Below, piece by piece: positions 62,808 to 64,000 of a stretch of DNA of 64,000 nt; position 1 is the first letter of the stretch; each line of letters opens with the position of its first letter. The stretch covers positions 62,001-126,000 of the forward strand of contig NZ_JABKAV010000003.1 in the NCBI RefSeq assembly GCF_013377905.1, in the 5' to 3' direction. Under the pieces are notes generated by a model, which saw nothing but the letters and a program-made list of their open reading frames with translations, ran no database searches and had not been told where the DNA came from. This DNA is from Hymenobacter terrestris (GTDB taxonomy: Bacteria > Bacteroidota > Bacteroidia > Cytophagales > Hymenobacteraceae). A program made the position numbers and the translations under genes.

Positions 62808-64000
62808 ATGGAATTACCGGCATCCACTCCCGACCAACTGCTGGCCCAGGCCCGGCAGTATGGCTACGCGGAGGGCGACCAGGTCTGGCTGCGTCCTGTG
62901 CTCAATTATCCGGCCCGGCCAGTTGGCCAGGTAAAAGATTCGCCCGAAGCGTCGCTGCGCTATTTCGCCGAGCGTTTCGCCCGCTACCAGGCCAAAGTTG
63001 AGGAGTTGCTGCGCAGCATCGACGAGTCCGACAACAAAGGCTCGTTTCTGATGAAGGCCCTGCACCTGAAGGAGCAGGCCGGCAGCTACGACGCACTGGG
63101 TGATTTCGCCGGGCTGCACCAGCAGCTCAGCGCGGCCGAAGAGGCCATTCAGGCCACCGTGCGGCACAACCGGGCAAAAAACCTGGCTACCAAGCACAGC
63201 ATCATCGAACAGGCCGAGGCCCTGCGCGATACGCTCGACTGGCAACAGGGCAGCGACCAGCTCAAGGAGCTGCGCCAAGCCTGGATAAAAACCGGGCCGG
63301 TGGAAAAGGAGTTGACCGACGAGCTGGAGAAGCGTTTCCAGACCGCCGCCGACGCATTCTACGCCCGCAAAAAGGACTACCTGGCCGTGAAGAAGGCCAT
63401 GAACAACCGCACGCTCGACCAGTACAAAGACCTGATTCGGCGTTCGGAAGCCCTGCAGAACTCCACCGACTTCGAGGATACCAGCCGCAAGCTGAAAGTG
63501 CTGCAGCAGGCCTGGAAGGAAATTGATGGTACCCTGCCCCGCAAGCAGGCCACCGATTTGTGGGCAAGCTTTCGGGCGGCCCACAACCACTTTTTCGAGC
63601 GCCTCAAAAAACACATCGAAAGCCAGCGCCAGCAACCGGGTGGCAACGGTGCGGCGGGCGGCAACAATGGCAGCGGCGAGGAAAACCTGCGCCGCAAGCG
63701 GGCCCTGGTAGCCGAGGCACAGGAGCTGCTGAAACGGCCCATGCCCGAAGCCGTAACCCGCGCCAAAGAGCTGCAGGCGGCTTGGAAACAGGTGGGTCCG
63801 GTTCGTGGCGAGGAGTCGGACCAGGTGTGGGAGCATTTTATTATGGCCTGCGACAAGGTGTTCGAAATGAGCGCCCTCGACTATTACATGCGCAAGCGGC
63901 AGGCGGCGGCCGACCCCGCTACGCCCGCGCCGGCCCCGGCTGCCGAAGCGGCGCTACGGGTGCAGGCCCTGCGCGAGTTCATTCGCCTCGACGAGCAGGA
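62808..64000 (+). CDS. DUF349 coiled-coil protein, 3' end beyond the window
   Basis: The frame from the ATG at 62808 is open to the right edge (397 codons). Repeated three-helix DUF349 units are visible: ELRQAWIKTGPVEKELTDEL, LQQAWKEIDGTLPRKQATDL and ELQAAWKQVGPVRGEESDQV, separated by charged helices and a Gly/Asn linker (about 275-290). The N-terminus (about 1-40) is a separate short domain with WLRPVLNYPARPVGQVKDSP. DUF349 proteins are widespread in Bacteroidota; their role is unknown, and nucleic-acid binding has been suggested for relatives. It is divergent from ettA across a 202-base spacer. Confidence 0.9.
   Translation, partial: MELPASTPDQLLAQARQYGYAEGDQVWLRPVLNYPARPVGQVKDSPEASLRYFAERFARYQAKVEELLRSIDESDNKGSFLMKALHLKEQAGSYDALGDFAGLHQQLSAAEEAIQATVRHNRAKNLATKHSIIEQAEALRDTLDWQQGSDQLKELRQAWIKTGPVEKELTDELEKRFQTAADAFYARKKDYLAVKKAMNNRTLDQYKDLIRRSEALQNSTDFEDTSRKLKVLQQAWKEIDGTLPRKQATDLWASFRAAHNHFFERLKKHIESQRQQPGGNGAAGGNNGSGEENLRRKRALVAEAQELLKRPMPEAVTRAKELQAAWKQVGPVRGEESDQVWEHFIMACDKVFEMSALDYYMRKRQAAADPATPAPAPAAEAALRVQALREFIRLDEQ

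Overview
The window looks like chromosomal DNA of a Hymenobacter-like member of the Bacteroidota (Cytophagales). The supporting signs are high-GC coding DNA, start codons without Shine-Dalgarno sequences, repeated phylum-type -7 boxes (TAnnTTTG, usually TACCTTTG) just ahead of genes, and Bacteroidota-typical families (DUF4175, DUF6799, WG-repeat, BLUF, homogentisate dioxygenase, LolCE-like permease, long-form IleRS). No tRNA, rRNA, CRISPR array, prophage or intact insertion sequence was seen. The genus is inferred from protein style, not from a search.

Layout. 1-11.6 kb: ileS (cut by the left edge), an MMPL/RND exporter, a small unknown gene, a DUF433 antitoxin with a broken DUF5615-type toxin, glyS, a PiT phosphate transporter, an unknown acidic protein and DUF4385. 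11.6-12.5 kb: a gene-free stretch packed with DnaA boxes beside an AT-rich tract, the probable chromosomal origin oriC. 12.5-22.8 kb: a one-directional (minus) housekeeping block with an Ig-like lipoprotein, a methyltransferase, mnmG, an arginyltransferase-like protein, ybeY, an RsbW-like ATPase and the very large DUF4175 protein. 23-31.3 kb: a PAP2-like membrane protein, gcvP, a gene remnant, a BamA/TamA-like barrel, an alanine/saccharopine-dehydrogenase-like enzyme and DUF1206. 31.4-43.4 kb: an accessory region of mostly unknown envelope and signalling proteins (DprA-like, BLUF photoreceptor, CsbD, three related exported proteins in tandem, a helical-repeat protein, two lipoproteins, DUF6799, a NERD-like/coiled-coil/WG-repeat protein, a zinc-ribbon protein and a 3D-domain protein). 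43.8-49.3 kb: a Yellow/MRJP-like lipoprotein, hmgA, a transglutaminase and an S41 protease. 49.6-64 kb: ruvX-def, a polytopic membrane protein, rbfA, a methyltransferase, a LolC/E permease, a SNF2 helicase, a beta-barrel, a zinc ribbon, an amidase, ettA and a DUF349 protein cut by the right edge.

How the genes fit together. Translation and RNA maturation dominate (ileS, glyS, mnmG, ybeY, rbfA, def, ettA), as expected near an origin. Envelope biogenesis is the second theme (RND exporter, BamA/TamA-like, LolC/E-like, S41 protease, several lipoproteins). Intergenic DNA is rich in hairpin repeats: a GTCAT...ATGAC family, a GAACGACG/GGGCGGGG family, AGCT-rich arrays and a perfect 76-bp palindrome. 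Many of them lie just after stop codons, where they may act as terminators.

The strongest non-gene signal is the DnaA-box cluster. The other points worth attention are the nonsense-broken toxin ending inside the perfect palindrome, the tandem trio of exported paralogues, the NERD-like/WG fusion protein, and the long structured leader of the 3D-domain gene.
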